A stretch of 64,000 nt of DNA from Rhea pennata (Eukaryota > Chordata > Aves > Rheiformes > Rheidae): assembly GCF_028389875.1 (NCBI RefSeq), contig NC_084663.1:19544666-19608665 (forward strand), in the 5' to 3' direction. The position numbers and the translations under genes are program-made. Of the stretch, positions 36,712 through 50,565 are shown piece after piece. The first letter of the stretch is position 1, and every line of letters starts with the position of its first letter. The notes under the pieces are model-generated. The model searched no databases. It was not told where the DNA came from and was given only the letters and a program-made list of their open reading frames with translations.

Positions 36712-38167
36712 ATACATATCTAAGGCGATGATTACATTAAGCATTTTTGCTCTGAAACTCTGTGATGCAGCTGTACTTCAGTGTAAGTGCTAGAATAAGG
36801 ACACCTAGACAATTGTTAAGCATTTAGTGACAACAGAAGAGTAATTTTTGTCTTGTAGATAATCCTAAGTGCCTGCAGTGGGTGCATTTAATCCTGAATA
36901 TTAAAATTTGAAAACAAAGCAAAAGAACCCGTTAGATCCAAATTCTACTGAAATCAAAATCAAATCGACAGGTTAGTAGGCACTGGGTCAAGCCCAGTAG
37001 TAAGAGAGTATAATTAATACCTCAAGCATGCAACAAGCCCTCCTTGTGCAAATATATAGTAAGAGAAAGTCCTTGCATCAGTAAGATCAGAATTATTGAA
37101 ACAAACTAAACTGGAGAGACAGATTGCAAGGAAGAAAACTGATACATAGGAAGGTGAAATCATTCATCCATGAATAGGAACTCAGTAAGAAAATTGAGAA
37201 CAGAGTACCACTACCGCTCTTCTGTGGCTCTGCAGCTGCCCATTTTGTAAATTAGAGGCTTAATACCACAATCAGCAAAACTCCTGTTTAAAAATGTCCC
37301 GAAGTAATATGCACCCTGGAAGACATACATCAGTGTAATGCTTACCTATCTAGAATGAATGTGAAACCATATCATGGGAAAATAACCTGATGCCGACAGT
37401 CAAAGATGAGTTATACTCGTGCAGATTTAACTTCTTCCCAACTCCAAAAGTGATACTTATAAATGAATTCTTCAAATCCATTCCTCTGAGACAAGAGTAA
37501 TGGATATGCGCGTTCACTGAGAAGAAAATATATTTCATAAAAATCCAAATAAAAAAATTAGAAAAACACAGCAGCCTAGTGAGCTGCTGAATGAAATAAA
37601 AAGAATAAAACTTAAATAAAATGTAGAAATTTCTTTCAGAAAGCAAACATATAAGGAATAAAATTTTCCAGTGAGATTTTATCCTTTGTAACTTTATAAT
37701 AAAGTAAAAAAAATATATATATCAGAAGTAAAAAGAAAAAAATCACTGTTTTGGAATAATATGTATTTTTCTGAAAGAAAAAAAAATGTGATGCATCTGC
37801 AGTCTATGATGCAATCTATGAAATATATTAGTGGATAAAATGATATAAAACATGGAAGAATGATCACTGCAGCATCTGAAAAGTACAAATCCATCAGGCA
37901 GTAGATTCTTAAAGGTAAAGGAGAGAAAATTTCTTTGGCGCACTTAGAATAAAGAGATAGAATTTCAGCTGTCATAAAATTTGACTGAGTTTTTGCTTCA
38001 GTGGATGATCTGGTCAAACTTATTTCTTTTCAATTAATGAAATCTAATTTTATTGTCAAAGCAGTGTGGTAGGCATACTATTTCATATTTAAGGAACTAA
38101 GTATTTTGCTATGCATTAAGAAGGAGAAAGTTCTCCATTCAGGATTTGTATATAATCATTCAAAGAT
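36712..38167. other. AT-rich stretch, nothing recognised
   Basis: Minus-strand open frames at 37350-37646 and 37694-38017 are Phe/Ile-rich and AT-driven; no domain recognised. Confidence 0.45.
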
Positions 38168-38206
38168 AAAAAACAAACCAAACCAAACCAAAACAAAACA
38201 AAAAAA
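38168..38206. repeat. (AAACC)n / (AAAAC)n microsatellite
   Basis: Pentamer units changing from AAACC to AAAAC. Confidence 0.85.
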
Positions 38207-38396
38207 CCCTCATCTTCCAATACTTCCAGAGATATGTCTCATACTAGCTACAGAAGAGCAAACTGAATTAAATACTTAAAGGGTCAGCTTTGTTTCTTTC
38301 CTTACTTACTGCTGAAATCTTGGAGGTGTAGGCTCACAAAAGCATCCTTTGTTCAAAGATTGAAAATACATTACAGTTTCTTATCTGTGAATTATT

Positions 38397-38421
38397 AAAA
38401 AAAAAAAAAAAAAAAAAAAAA
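38397..38421. repeat. Homopolymer A25
   Basis: Twenty-five A. Confidence 0.95.
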
Positions 38422-41400
38422 TCCAGTTGAATTTGCCACTATGTCTTCCATGCTTGGGATTACTTCCACTTTGTTTCAAAAGTGAAGAATAAAATGTTGA
38501 AATACAATAATTTTTCAGATTTTCAAAAAAGTTGTTTTCACAAAGACAGTAGGCATGAACACCTATTACAACCCCACTGCTTCAACTGGAAATGATGATC
38601 TGCACACTTTGTGAAGAATCACATCCATTGTTGCTTTTATTTATTTGGGAACATATTTCTCAAATATAACTTTAGTTTGAATTTTGATGAGGTCTTAGAA
38701 TTAAAAAGCATGATAACCAAGTAAGAAGATCTTTTTTACTCACCTTAAGAAATTAAACTTGTCCTGGAGGGTCAGAGAGAAAAGGTTTTACTGCCACCAC
38801 TTTAAGACAGCTTTAGAGTATAAACTCAACCTTGAGCAGACCCTTGAGTCTTTTCGTGGCTGTTGATTTTCTATACTGGTTAATAGATACCTTTCACTGC
38901 ACTGTTGGCAGCTGTAGAGATATTTGTCACCAAGATCCCTGAAAGTCTCCAAAATCTGTGACCTAGGTAAACTTTTAAATATGCTTGCTCTGATTGTCTA
39001 GTGACAGGGAGGTGATGAGGAAATTTATATCACTGTGTGCTCTATTTTATTAAACTATTTTTTAAACTTACTTACTCTTATTAGGCATTCATAATGGTGA
39101 CAGAATTAAGTCTCTGAATGAAGTCAAATTATTTTATAAAGCACTGGATTCTAGCATCTTGTCTTATCTAGAAAACATCTTTACATCCTCTTTAGCCAAC
39201 TATACTACCTGGGAAGCTTCTTTCCATAAAATGGTAGACAGATCTTGATAAAGGCATTGAGGGACCAAATAATTGTCTTCTCTGAATAGGTGTGAGGGTC
39301 CAATACAACAATATCTGCTCTTTATTCTATAAGAACTTATTCTATTATTTTTCATATAGTTGCATGTTGAAAGCTTTTTGTCCTCTTCACAATTTTTTTT
39401 CCTGATTATTCAAAAAAAGTAATCAAATAAGTGTTAAAAAAAAATAACTTGCATGAGCTCCAATTGCATTGTTTTTGTATATTGATTTCCATCTTTTAAA
39501 GTATAATTTAGAGAAAAATGAATATATCCAAACTTGAACCTTTCATCTTCAGCTGAACTTCAAATCCTAGCAAGTTTTCTTTTTTTTTTTTCCTTTTTTT
39601 CTTTTTTTTTTCCCTCCTTTCTGTATTTTTTTTCTTGACTAGCCCAGGAAATTAAACAGGAAGTCAGCTCTAGGAACAGAAAGCACCAGTCCTTTCATAG
39701 CAATGCCATGAAAAGTTAGGTTTTTTGTTCTGCAAAAAATTCCTTATAGAACACAAGTTTTATAAGATTTGCACTGGTGAAGAGCATAGAGTTGTTTTGA
39801 CACTAGAAATAGATTTTCACACCAAAAAGAGCAGATAAAGAGATATGTGAAAATAAAAGTGTGGTTTTTTTTTTTTCCTTTCTCCTTCTTCCTATATAAA
39901 GCAGCACTTAAGGCAACATTGGCAAAGTCTTTTGGCTTCTTGAAAAACTGTTGAAAAAATGATATATGTCTGTACATTTACACCTACGAGAGGAAGAGTT
40001 CTCTGCATTTCTGACAGACTGTTTCTTTTCTTGCTGGAGTTTGGAAAGCTACCGCTGTGCTAAAATCTTTTGCTGATTTTCTTGATAATGCTTTTTTCCA
40101 GTGAATACAGGAGAAGCTGCCACATCTACAGGCATATTATTTGCAATTTTTTTTTCCTGACGCTTAATCTTGTGAAATAGAGTACAAAGATTTCTATGTG
40201 ACAAGATAAGAAAAATCTACCTTAGCAACCAAAGATAGAACTACTGGTGCAGAAAAAGACCAAACTACTGATTTTATCATGTCACCTGAAGCTTGAGAAG
40301 GAAGCCCTGAGTCTAAAAACCTTACGCGTATCCAGGACAGTGGAAAAAGAATGTAGGAAAACTAAAAGAGAAATAATTCTGCTATCCCTTCTCTCTTATT
40401 TTTCTTGAATTGTCAACAGTATATTTGCCGATGGAAGGAACGAAAAGCAAAAATGAAATCCTATTGAAATAAAATATGACTGAGGAGATATAAATGTTGC
40501 TCTTTCAGAATAAATGGTTTTCAAATTTTTACCCTCTCCATTCTTCTCAACTTTCATTTAGAACCACATTTACAATGATGTCCTATATATTTTCATTGCT
40601 TCATTCTGAAATTCAAACCATAAAATGGTGAAATTATCTTTCACGATACATTGATTTTTGAAAGTAAAGAAACTAATTATTACTTCGGAGTAAGCTTAAT
40701 TGCTTCTTTCTTGATTAATTTTTGGCTTTAACCTGCATTTGGATTCATATAATTTAAGCAGTAAGATGGTGTAAAATATAAGAATATGTTTAATATATAA
40801 AATAATTTAATATATATAATATCTATATTATATATTTGTTTTTAACAAAGAATTAAACTTTATATATTCACAACCTAAAGTTCAGCAACCCCTAAGAGGA
40901 AGATCTGAAAATAAAAGATAAAAGCTAATAGAAGGAATGCAAAGTAGAAGGAGGGGAACTGCAGAAAATAACTAAAATGTCAATAAAGTGCATGAAAAAT
41001 GTTACATTGCAACATATTGTACTGCAATATGTATATAAACACAAAAATAGGTATATAAACATAAAATTCTAACATTTTGGCTTAGCAGATTACTTAGAGA
41101 CATTTTAGTTGATATATTAAAAATATTTATAATAATAATTTAAAAAATCCTTAATTTCTTCTTAATGTGATGTGTTGTTTAACAAAATACAGGTTTTTGT
41201 TCAAAAGAACTCTAAATTAAATTAATAATTCTGAAATTTTTCCTCATCTCACATGAGATTAGCTTCTTTAGAATAAATTTTCTATCCACATTGTACTTTG
41301 TCTTTAGTTAATTTAACTGTAATCTCTGTAGTTTTGACTCATTCACTTTTCATGAAAATTCATGCAAAAGGGAGAGAGGAAAAGTTCAGGTATTATTATC

Positions 41401-41627
41401 CGCATGACAATCTGATTCATATTCAGCCAAGGCAAGATCATACAATTTGCCTTAGTTTAGAGACTAATTTATCTATGGGATGCTAATCTCTACACATTTT
41501 GAACATTGATTTCAGGTTTTATAAAGCATATCATAAAACAAATCTATATACAAAAGATCTGTAGTATATGATATAAAATAATATAGCTTCTATATGTTTG
41601 TATACAAACTTTTTATATCTTTTTATA
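38422..41627. other. AT-rich stretch, nothing recognised
   Basis: Unique-looking DNA with T-rich tracts at about 39579-39635 and a nearly pure AT segment at 40790-40865. No gene recognised. Confidence 0.45.
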
Positions 41628-41660
41628 TCCTTAGAAGATATAATTTATATCTTCTAAGGA
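41628..41660. other. Near-perfect 33-nt palindrome
   Basis: TCCTTAGAAGATATAA, one central T, then its exact reverse complement TTATATCTTCTAAGGA: a 16-bp perfect stem with a one-base centre. It could extrude as a cruciform. No flanking features explain it. Confidence 0.9.
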
Positions 41661-44600
41661 GCATATTTTCCATCTACACTTTAATATTTGTTCAGTAGAA
41701 TTTTATTTATTTGTTCCCATTGCTTCAATCTAATTTTACTTTCTAACCTTTTTTATTTTAATTTTTATACAGTTAAATTCTCAGAGGTCTTAGCCAGGCC
41801 ATAATGTCATTGTACTGGATGATATAAAAATGTTTACGTTAAATGATCATCTCTGTCTGTTGAGATTTTCTTTGAATCGTCAAGCCTGATTAGAAATGTT
41901 TCTAGTTAGTCTTACATTGTTTTGATTTCAAAGAAAGGTCAATGAAAATATAAAACATTTAAAAGCTTTCCTAAAACTTCAAAATTTGTAATTAACAAAA
42001 GGGGGGGAGAAAAGTGCGTTTTCATCAGAAATGCTTCTATGCTTGTGCAGTTGTAGTCAGAGTGTCTAGTCTCTTCTATCTCTCTGGCCAGACTAGTCCT
42101 CCCATGATGAAGCACATTTTCTGTTTTCATCAGCCATTGTATCTAACCTTGGAATTTTGGATGTAGTGTATGATTAAAGGAATCAGCTTACTGGGATATT
42201 TTGACTCAAATACTGAAGTCAATTTTATTTGTTTATTTTCAGTGCAAAGCTGACTATGTTTCAAGGTGGTCAGTATTTCACATAAAAAAATCCCTCACAA
42301 AAATCAATCATTTACAAAAAAAATCCATTTTCTTCTGAAAAAAATTGGCAGAAAAATCCACCAATATTACCCTTTATATTCTGTAACACATATCTGAATA
42401 AAGGTATAGATATATATAAATACAGCTCACAGAGAGAGTAAAAATTACCAGATCCCATAAATGCAACTTAGGAGATTCAGTCAAAAGAATTAATAAATCC
42501 TCATTCTTTCTGGTTCTAAATAATGACTCCATAAGGAGCTATCCTAAACCAGTGAAAAAAATCATTTTCAAAATCAGTTATTTTGCCAGAGTTATATATC
42601 AAACAATAAAAGTAATTCACTGTTGCACTTACATAAGTGTTTTTTAAAACATTTTTAATCAAAAACATTTTGCCTTATTGAAAATGTATATAATATCATT
42701 AAATTTCGGTTTTTCTTTTTAAATATAGTCTCATAAACTGAACATTCAGGAGACTGAAAATAAAATTCAGTTCTCTAACTGGAAGGTCTCCATCCAAAAC
42801 TGACTATCCTTTCTCCCCTAAGGTTTTAAACATTGAGTAAGAGATATCTGTGAAGGATTCTCCTCCTGATATCATTCTGAGTTGCTTTAAAATGCTTAAA
42901 TGCCTATCTATCCACAGACTGGAATTTAGAGAAACTCTAGAAAGGTCAAAGTGAAAGCTTCGTCAAAAAGATCATTTGCATCATCTCTCTCCACCTTAAT
43001 AAAACATTATGTGCTGAAACTTGTTCATAACAGGAATGCCAAAGGGGAGGGGAGAACAAAATATAATTTTTCTTAACTACAGTGCTCTTGAGAAAGGCAT
43101 GAAATCAGTTCAAATTCCTTTTCTAAAGATCCAATCCAAGATTTCTTGTCTGCCACATGTGTTTCATGACCTGAAGTTCAAGCTGTTCTCCAGTGCTCAG
43201 TGGATAATGATTTAAATTGTGTAAAAAATGGTAACTGAAGATATGATATCTCAAGACATCATATCAGCCTATTTCTGGAGTCTCATATGTTGTGGTGAAG
43301 TGGTTTAAATGCTGGGCAGCCAGGCAGCAGGGAAATACCCCGGCTGAATGATTTGAGTCTAAATGTATTCATTCATTGTCATCACTTTCTTTTCATTAAA
43401 TGACTGAAAGGAAAATATTTCACTAAATCTAACATGATGCCTACCTAGATCACAGTTTCAATTAGAAATGTAATATATATATACATTGGATTAAAATAAA
43501 ACACAGTATTTTTTTTTCTCTCCATCCCCGCTCTCTCCTAATTTTGACTTCAGTCAATGAACTGGAAAATTAATTCTTCTCACATCTTTACTTCTACATT
43601 TCAGATCTTCACTCCAGCCATTTTGTTTTGCCACTATGTCATATTCTGTGAAGCCTTAAGTTGAGATCTATGTTGGTACAAATATTGTCCTGAGTTTGGC
43701 CTTCAAGTGTTTTCCATTTTAAAAGTACTGTATAAATGTTATGAAGTTAATAGTTCTGAGTTATTCTTCCAGAGAAAAACATATGTGACAGAGAGTTACA
43801 ATGACATCTCAAATTCATATAGTAGTTGGCAGAAATGAATGAAAGATCAGGAAAGATTTTCCTATAATATTTCAAAATTATAAGCTTATTCTGCTCTTTG
43901 AAACTTGAAGACTTCAAAATTCATCACATTTCTTGTTTCTTTTTGTTTTCTTTTACCTAATGTTTTAGTCAACATATTTGTTAAAATACCAACCTCCTTT
44001 TTAATGTTGTAATATATTTAAAAGAAATCTTTTTTCTAAGTAAGTATATTCATACTTCAAAATGATTCAGTTATTTCATTTTCGAAGTCTTTACAGAACT
44101 ATTAAGAGACACCTTTTTATCCTACTTATCACACAATGGAATCAGGCACACCATGGCTTTTATTGAACTAGAATCAAATATCATATCGCTAATTCATTGA
44201 TAATAGTGAAGTATTTATTTTGAAATACCATGAAGCTTTTCTGAGGTGTGGAGGGTAGTTTCCTTTTACGAAAACTAACAGAGTTTATCAATTTTTTATC
44301 AAGTTCTGAAATATGTTTGGAAAACTGCATCGCTGAGTGCTGGAAATTGTACACTATTATTTAAGTATCTGCTGAAAGATGTTTTTCCACCACCAACATA
44401 GTCCAGCATTTTGTAAGAGTTTCCTTGTGATCGATATTGTACTTTTTTATATTTATAGTTAATTTATTCTTCAACAATTTTCATTGAAGGTAGCTCTCAA
44501 TGTAGAAGAACCTTTTTTTTCCCTTTTAATTCCAAATTTAAGTGAATTAAATGCAAAAAAAATCTTTATCAAATTTTTTTCATGATGGCAACTCATGATT

Positions 44601-45384
44601 ACTCTGGGCTTCTGAAATATTTTTAGATTACTTGTCTTACACTGTTGCTGTCTAGATTATTACAATATGAACCTATTTCAGACTGTAATCTAAACTTCCA
44701 GCTATGTGGGCTTTATATTTCAAGATATATTAAGACAAAACTTATTGTTAAGCTCCTCTTTAATCTTGCTCATGGTACTCTGCAACCAGGTAAAAAGGTG
44801 AGTATGGCAGTTAAGTTTCATTTCTGCTTTTTTTTTAAGACACTATAATGAGACATATCTTATTAAGAAGAAAAAAATACAGTTTCGTATCTTCCCCTTT
44901 GAAATCAAATGCTTGCTACTGGATTACAGCATTAACTGCTAAGCCAGAATTACATTCCTTTCTACCTCCTCCCCTATATATATATTTTTTTTCAAAGCCT
45001 ATCTCAGTTACAACAGAAAATATGCTGATTCTTTGTATTTTTTTTCAGAGTATCTCATTGACAGATTGCTACAGGTGTCTCATGGATTGAAGAAGAAAAA
45101 TGTTTGGCTCTGATGTAGATCTAGACTATCATCTAATAAACTTATCACACAGTTATTATACGTAAGATTGATGGTGCTGCTTTTCATGTTGAATAATCAG
45201 ATGTAATTAACTTTTAGTTTCTAGAGTAACTGTCAGGTTGATCACGGAAGAGCCTTGAGAATCCTTTAACCTGGTTATGGCATATGACAGAGTAGCCAGT
45301 CTATATTTATTCCTTTATCAGGATTTAGCTATCCACTTGAAGCAGAATTATCATCAGTGCTATCAGTACTAGGCCAGGTTAGTC
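41661..45384. other. AT-rich stretch, nothing recognised apart from a palindrome
   Basis: Unique-looking DNA; open frames at 41939-42130 (-), 43021-43215 (+), 44645-44848 (+) and 44848-45090 (+) are short and unrecognised. Confidence 0.45.
43240..43265. other. 26-nt imperfect palindrome
   Basis: GATATGATATCT, two bases, AGACATCATATC: 12-bp arms with one mismatch. Confidence 0.8.
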
Positions 45385-45411
45385 TTTTTTTTTTTTTTTT
45401 TTTTTTTTTTT
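45385..45411. repeat. Homopolymer T27
   Basis: Twenty-seven T, about 20 bp left of an ancient antisense CR1. Confidence 0.95.
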
Positions 45412-45429
45412 CCCTACTAGGTCTTCACG

Positions 45430-45815
45430 GATTCTTCATACATGGAGATTTCACAGCTTTCTGAGCAAGCTGTTCCAACACTGCCATGTGTTTTAGAGAT
45501 TTTTTTTTATCCCTATGGTCCAGCTTGAACTTCATATGGCAAAATTGGCTTCTGTCTCTTGTTATATTGTCTGCCATTCCTGGAATGAGTATGGCACCAT
45601 CATATTTGTTAATGTCGTTAAAAGAATTTCAGTTTGTATTCAGTTGACTGCCGTTTAGTCTCTTCATCAGACCAATGACTACCTCACCCTCTTCTTACTA
45701 GTAATTTGCTTTAAGACCATGACCATCTTAGTGGTTCTCTGTTGAATACTCTCCAGTTTCTGAATATCTCTTAGTATTCCCTTAAATGTTCTGGCTAAAC
45801 CTCTTAATGTGGAGT
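45430..45815 (-). mobile_element. Ancient CR1 LINE fragment, antisense
   Basis: The left part reads GAGATTTCACAGCTTTCTGA followed by GCAAGCTGTTCCAACACTGC, the inverted form of the CR1 3' region (fewer than two lines of similarity). The right part, ACCATCTTAGTGGTTCTCTG then TTGAATACTCTCCAGTTTCT, is the inverted form of the CR1 RT C-terminal region (the VQRRA / LERV segment). The two landmarks are in the right order and distance for one old copy. Divergence is high and edges are uncertain. Confidence 0.6.
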
Positions 45816-46789
45816 AGTACATAGCTTTTGATATTTCTAATAAAAGCTCGCTGTTGACATATAGTCAGCCACATTCAACCATATTATATTCAGAATAACC
45901 TTTAACCTGTCAGTTCCCAGCCGAAACTGATATGAGAAATATGTATTGGACAAAACAAATTTTCTGATATTTTATATTAAAAAAAAAGTGTGGCATTCTG
46001 CACTTCTTTTTGTATCTAGGACAAATTTCCTGCCCTATTCCTTTCCTAGGATAAATTTCCCATCCTGACTGCAAGACCTGGGATCCTCAAAAAATGTAAA
46101 AAGACCACATTCAAATATGAAGTTTTGTTGCTAGAAAGACCAGCATGCAAATTTAAGAGATATATAAAAAGGTAACAAAGGGGCTACAACTACACCTTTG
46201 ATAGCTGCCAGTTCCTCTCTCGGGTAGGTTTTCACGGATAGAGGACAACCAGACCTCTCCCACTGGGACTGTCTCCAGCCAGCTACCTAACAGCAGCCTT
46301 TGGCCCTCTTCTAGGTTTCAGATCTCAGTGTGGGGATCTCTGAGATCACCAGTGTCTCTGTCACAAGCCTGGAGATAAAGCCTTAAAAGTACATGTCTGT
46401 GGCTACTGTCTGAGGGAGGAGAAGGCTAAAAGTTTATGCCCATACAGGCACTGTATATGGAACATGATATAGAAGTTTAGAACAAAAATAACATAATAAT
46501 AAGGCATTCATAAGTCCCAAAGGAGCCAAATTACATAGTATACCATGGTATCCTATTCCTAGGTTTGTCCAGGACTTTAAGAGCATCAGAAATCATGCAT
46601 TAAATATTTGATCAGAACATATTTAATGAGACAAAATAGGCAAATCATTACACTGGGCTGGAACTGGCCTAAAAGCGACCATTGCCATACTCTTGCCAAA
46701 TCAGAGTATGTTGCATCACTGCGGACAGGAGTAAGCAAATGGCAACGACAACATTGCATCATCCCCAGGTTCAAAGTAAAGGCATATCT
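45816..46789. other. Unique stretch with a GC-richer block at 46190-46390
   Basis: The block 46190-46390 is GC-richer than its flanks and unassigned; it could be a further decayed part of the CR1 that follows or another repeat. No gene recognised. Confidence 0.35.
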
Positions 46790-47706
46790 CTGTCACATAT
46801 CTCCTGGTACCTTTCCTATTTAACATATTTATTAACGACCTGGAGGAGGTGACAGAGTGCTTTCTGGTCAGGTTTGCAGGTGACACCAGATTAGGAGATG
46901 CTGTCGGTATATGCAAGGGCTGTCATGCAGAGGGACCCAGTCAGGCTGTAGGCATGGACTGATAGAAACCTTTTGAAATTCATCAAGGACAAATGTCCCA
47001 ACGTTCTCCTCCTGGGAAGGAAGAATCACCTGCAATGACACTGGCTGGGGACTTATGGCGGGGCAGGGGCCCTGTGGAAAAGTCTCTGGGGTTCAACAAG
47101 CTGGACATGAGGCAGCAGTTCCCCGAGCAGTGTCTTTAAAGGCAGCCAACACGCTCCTTGGCTGCATAAACAGAATCACGACCAGAAGATTAAAGACAAT
47201 GATTTTTCTCTTCTACTCAGCTCTTATTAGTCCTCATCTAGAATACTGCATCCTATTTTGGACCCTGTAGTACAATAAACTGAGCAAGTTCAGAGGAGGG
47301 GCACCATAATGATTGGAAGCTGGAGTACCTGCCCAATGAGGAAAGACTGCCCTGTGAGGGAGAGGGATTTATTTAGCCTGGGGAAGAGGTTGATTTAACA
47401 GAACCTGATAGCAGTCTGCAATCGGACCTAAATGGAAATAGAAATGAAAGGAAATGGAGCCAGATTCTTCACAGTGAAGCCTGGTGGGAGGACAAGATAA
47501 AACAGGTATAAGTTGAAAGAAGAGAGGTTTGGACTGGATATAAAGAGAAATATTTTCCCCTTGAGGACAGTCAGGCAATAGAACAGTCTCCATCCTTGGA
47601 GGTTTTCAAGACCCAAATGGATAAAGCTTTATCTGACCTTACAGCTGATCCTGCTCTGAAGAAGGAGGTTGGACTTAACCTGAACTATCCTATGATCCTA
47701 TCATGA
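46790..47706 (+). mobile_element. CR1 LINE, 5'-truncated, decayed, sense strand
   Basis: About 0.9 kb, starting in the RT palm (Leu-Phe-Asn-Ile-Phe-Ile-Asn-Asp-Leu) and running to the 3' end. RT motif C reads Phe-Ala-Gly-Asp, so the first catalytic Asp is lost. Further along are the LLGCINRITTRR region, LLFYSALISPHLEYCILFW-like wording (in frame at about 47160-47265, then a TAG), then GGAGGTTTTCAAGACCCAAA and a 3' end GAGGTTGGACTTAACC...CCTATGATCCTATCATGA with CTATGATC-type terminal units. Stops and frameshifts throughout; older than the 51- and 57-kb copies and of another subfamily. Confidence 0.88.
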
Positions 47707-50565
47707 ACAATCCTATTTGAGGCATGAGGAAGAACTGATATGCCTCAGCACTATGGCAGAGGGATGTCCAACTTTGCTTTTCTGGAAATATAAGATAAAT
47801 ACAACTGCTGGAAGACACAAACAACTCAGGGCTTCAATGTGGACATGTATGACGAGCAATTTTGTTAGAGTATAGCTGCTAAGGACAATACAAAAATAAC
47901 TGAGGGTTTATTTTTATGCTACATCTTGTTATTACTTGAGAAAAGCATATGCTCCATATTTAAAAGAAAGAAAAAAGGATACTGTTGCGAGCATTACTGT
48001 GACACGCAATCAGCAGAAATGAGGAAATACAAATGTTTTCCAGGATATAATAATAGACCCGGAATTAGTTTTTCAAAAATAGAATACAATTATTTAACAG
48101 GAAATAGTGTCTTGAAGAAGCCATCTTAGCATCTGGTGACTATCAAGAGAAGAGAAACATAATAAACAAACAAATTTATTAAATATTTGTCATGATAAGA
48201 TGTTCTGCATGAAACTGCAGCACATACATTGTGCCTCCTGCACTGAAATAGTGTAAGGAAATAAGGGTGAGAAAATGTTTTTATCACATGCATTGGATAG
48301 AGTAATATTTAAGGATCTATAGCATACTTACTGCAAGCTTGACACATGCTCACAGAGAAGAGAAGGAGAGAAAATCTAGGTATAGTTTGAATTTCAGAAA
48401 ATATTCTTTGTGATATTTGATTGAACTCCCTATATTCCTCCTTATAGCATGGGATTCACCTCTTAAAACTACAAATTCTTAACCTAATTTAATTAAATAT
48501 ATTTTTATAGCACTGTATAGCAATGTTGAATCAGGTTTGCTTTTTCTAAAGAAAGAAAAAGAAAAAGTTCCCCTGGAACCTATCATCTGGAGAACTGACG
48601 TTTGTGAGACTACAGTTTAAGCAGATCTTACAAACCTCTAAGTGATCCTAGAGATTGTCAATTTAATTACAGATTGAGATCAAAGTAGAAAAAAAAACCT
48701 CTATCTGTAAGTAATTTGTTTGCTATAGGAAGATAGTTTTATGTGGATGCCATATAACTGGCAAGCCATGATTCTTGAAAAGTATATCATTAAGTATCTC
48801 CTACTGCTTAATGTAAAGGAAATGTTCTGTAATATTTAGCAGAAAATTCATGTCAGCTCTCAAAAATTCAGATTCTCCTTTGCAACTGGATACTCTAGAA
48901 TAGAAAGTTTGATGCCTCATTCTGTTACACATCTATGATTTCATTCATTTCCCAACAGCGGGAAAAGCTTTTAGTGTCAAGTTACACAGTTTGGTTTATG
49001 AACATCAGATCTTTTGAAAAAACTAGCCATCCTCCCAAATCATGCTGAGTGAGGTTCCTTTCACTTAATTTCAAACTGTAGAAGGTACAATCTGAGCTGA
49101 GCAAGTCATCCAGATTTCTCCAGAGGTAATGAGGAAAAGTAGGCATATGCAGATTGTGATTTGTCTTGCCCTAATGTGGATGTACAAAACAGGTCAGTTG
49201 AATGATGTTCTAGAATCACCTCTTTCATCCCACTGAATGTATAAACAGTGGACAACTCACAGATATATTGATATCTCACCCTCACAACTTAACTCAGTTG
49301 CCTAAACATAGGTGCTTACTCCCATCGAGGAAGTCATGAGGTGTCTTATATGATTTTCAGATTTCAATCCAAAAATGATATGTTTCTTTTAGGTGCTACA
49401 TCAAATCTAAGGGTTCTATGTGGATGACAAATAAATCAAGTCCTAGATACTACAGTCTAATGAAAGAAATTCCACTTGATGTTACCCTTTAATATATAAT
49501 GGCTGATGCAGCAAAATGTCGTGGTGAAGACTTCCTTTAACTGTGTTATAGCATAGTAGCTGGTTAGAACAATACGGCGCAAAACGGGCTGCAGCTGATC
49601 CTAAATGAGCCCAGCTCGTACTCGAAATGTGTTTAATGCTTTAGGGTGGCTAACCAGGAAGCCACTTATTAGTCTTCCAATAAACAGAAGCACTTTCACA
49701 CCTGTATGTAACATATTTTGTAATATTGCATAACAAATCACTCTCTGGATCATCAGTCTCTACAGATCACTGTGCTCTGTTGCCTATAATGAAGCTAAGA
49801 CATTTAATATTACAGGAGGAGCTGGATTTTATTTTTACTATACATGTCAATGGGTGCAGTAGGAGAAAAAAGCCTTATTCAAGTGGTAGGAATTGCAACA
49901 CAACACTGTGCAACAGGCTATCGATGCTGCAAGTTACTACTGTATGCAAGAATACGTAACTAGACCTTCAGTGAGGCTTTTTACCAGTCGTCTGAAGTAA
50001 ATCCTTCAGGCTCATTTTGAGGACCATGTAATCACAGTACTCACACAAAATAGATCATAAGCCCTTCAGTTCTAGTTGCTATGAATCACAGAAAAAAATA
50101 TGAACAAGCTTAAAAAAATAAGGAATTATATTCAGAATAATGTCTTCTGTCATAATTAGTCTGAATAAATAATTTATTTTCAGATTTAAATGCTGAGCTT
50201 AAGGAAAATTAAATAACAGGTGCAATCTTAACAGAATCAACTGATGAGAAAAGTTTTATGTATTGAGAAAACTGATTTGTATATAGAAAGATATACTTCT
50301 ATATAAAGGAGTAAGATATATCATTTGACTCAAAACAAAATATTTTGCTTCCATCTGAGGACCTTTGAAAAGAAAATAAAACAATGGAAATTAAGGGGTA
50401 AGAATTAAAACTAAAAATATAAGTGTGAAATAATTTTATTTTACCCATCACCTTACAAATTCACATCTTTTCCAATGTTTCTATCAAGCAAAAGACAGAA
50501 AAGTAATTGAATCAGTTCATCTGAAGTAACCTTATGCTCCTTAACACTTAACTCTATAATTAATC
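47707..50565. other. AT-rich stretch, nothing recognised
   Basis: Unique-looking DNA up to the tRNA island. Open frames at 47926-48129 (+) and 49726-49959 (+) are short and unrecognised. Confidence 0.45.

Noticed and set aside
47369..47616. Minus-strand open frames over the 47-kb CR1
   Set aside because: Shadows of a sense-strand CR1 3' region.
49560..49620. AGCTGGTTAGAAC...ACGGCGC as a third tRNA-like SINE head
   Set aside because: Only a few words resemble the SINE at 33 kb; box A, box B and the CR1 tail are absent.
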